From the NCBI GenBank assembly GCA_011772425.1, contig WVZO01000139.1:56375-98001 (forward strand): a stretch of 41,627 nt of DNA, in the 5' to 3' direction. The notes under the pieces were generated by a model, which was not told the DNA's origin, searched no databases, and was given only the letters and a program-made list of their open reading frames with translations. Shown piece after piece: positions 41,523 to 41,627 of the stretch. Positions within the stretch are counted from its first letter, which is position 1. Every line of letters starts with the position of its first letter. Made by a program: the position numbers and the translations under genes. This stretch comes from Candidatus Aminicenantota bacterium (GTDB lineage: Bacteria; Acidobacteriota; Aminicenantia; UBA2199).

Positions 41523-41627
41523 TTATTCTCCATACAATACAAAAGCACTCCAGAAAAGAGGAGACGAGTATTTTTTGTTTTTAAGCAGCTCCAATTTGGC
41601 CTGTCTCAGGGCTTCGGTTTTGTCCAG
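41523..41627 (-). CDS. Second CHAT gene, 3' end only
   Basis: The last 34 codons of a CHAT gene run off the right edge of the window. They encode the same C-terminus as the complete CHAT gene (ending KKYSSPLFWSAFVLYGE). The final stretch at 41567-41627 is identical base for base with 36918-36978. It is a tandem paralogue, recently duplicated or kept alike by gene conversion. Confidence 0.85.
   Translation of the reverse strand: MDKTEALRQAKLELLKNKKYSSPLFWSAFVLYGE

Noticed and set aside
1..41627. Search for tRNA, rRNA, riboswitch, CRISPR array or prophage genes
   Set aside because: I saw no cloverleaf, conserved rRNA block, riboswitch core, repeat-spacer array or phage structural gene by reading. 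A covariance-model scan would be needed to exclude small RNAs.

Overview
The window looks like an accessory-rich stretch of a Gram-negative bacterial chromosome with moderate GC. A TonB-type C-terminal domain implies an outer membrane. Long intergenic repeats, TTG and GTG starts, CHAT/TPR proteins, SpoIIE-type phosphatases and kinase/FHA proteins recall deep-branching Acidobacteriota such as Candidatus Aminicenantes. That placement is an impression from gene style, not a demonstrated affiliation. There is no rRNA, tRNA, CRISPR array or intact transposase.

Layout. (1) 278-3406, minus strand: a family 2 glycosyltransferase, a zinc-ribbon protein with hydrophobic five-residue repeats, and adenylosuccinate lyase (purB). 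(2) 3686-8215, plus strand: a one-module NRPS (C-A-T-E) whose adenylation pocket reads as asparagine, behind a strong sigma70-type promoter. No partner NRPS, thioesterase or phosphopantetheinyl transferase is visible. (3) 8216-9836: repeats, hairpins and gene remnants. (4) 9837-22457, plus strand: an envelope cluster of FHA-like protein, FHA-bearing RodA/FtsW (SEDS) protein, giant transpeptidase (PBP), small membrane protein, and a kinase-like protein fused to TPR-like repeats and a TonB C-terminus. It parallels the actinobacterial fhaA-rodA-pbpA-pknA/B locus, but the kinase looks catalytically degenerate. (5) 22699-24894: an orphan small protein, a strong hairpin and a polytopic GT-C-like membrane protein. 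(6) 25043-30565, minus strand: a DinB-like protein, an internally deleted kinase remnant, an unexplained locus of coupled short ORFs and hairpins, an AAA-like ATPase, and a PepSY/CPBP-like membrane protein ending in a SpoIIE phosphatase. (7) 30767-39188, minus strand: a secreted Ig-like protein, a secreted papain-family protease sharing its Ig-like module, and an exported TPR-CHAT (caspase-like) protein. (8) 39689-41627: a secreted protein with a Cys/Trp-rich tail, a UPF0175/DUF3368 toxin-antitoxin pair, and the 3' end of a second CHAT gene.

The most striking overall pattern is a dispersed repeat (R1), built on a 10-nt period and ending in GGCTAAA, present about twelve times. In every copy I could orient, the GGCTAAA/TTTAGCC end faces the gene with which I pair it. 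Many copies start within a few bases of a stop codon, and several genes or gene pairs are bracketed by inverted copies. This gives the window a cassette-like organisation that ordinary annotation does not explain. Other candidates for novelty are the envelope cluster, the short-ORF/hairpin locus near 26 kb, the protease/CHAT/Cys-Trp secreted group, and the tandem operator-like repeats in front of the CHAT gene.
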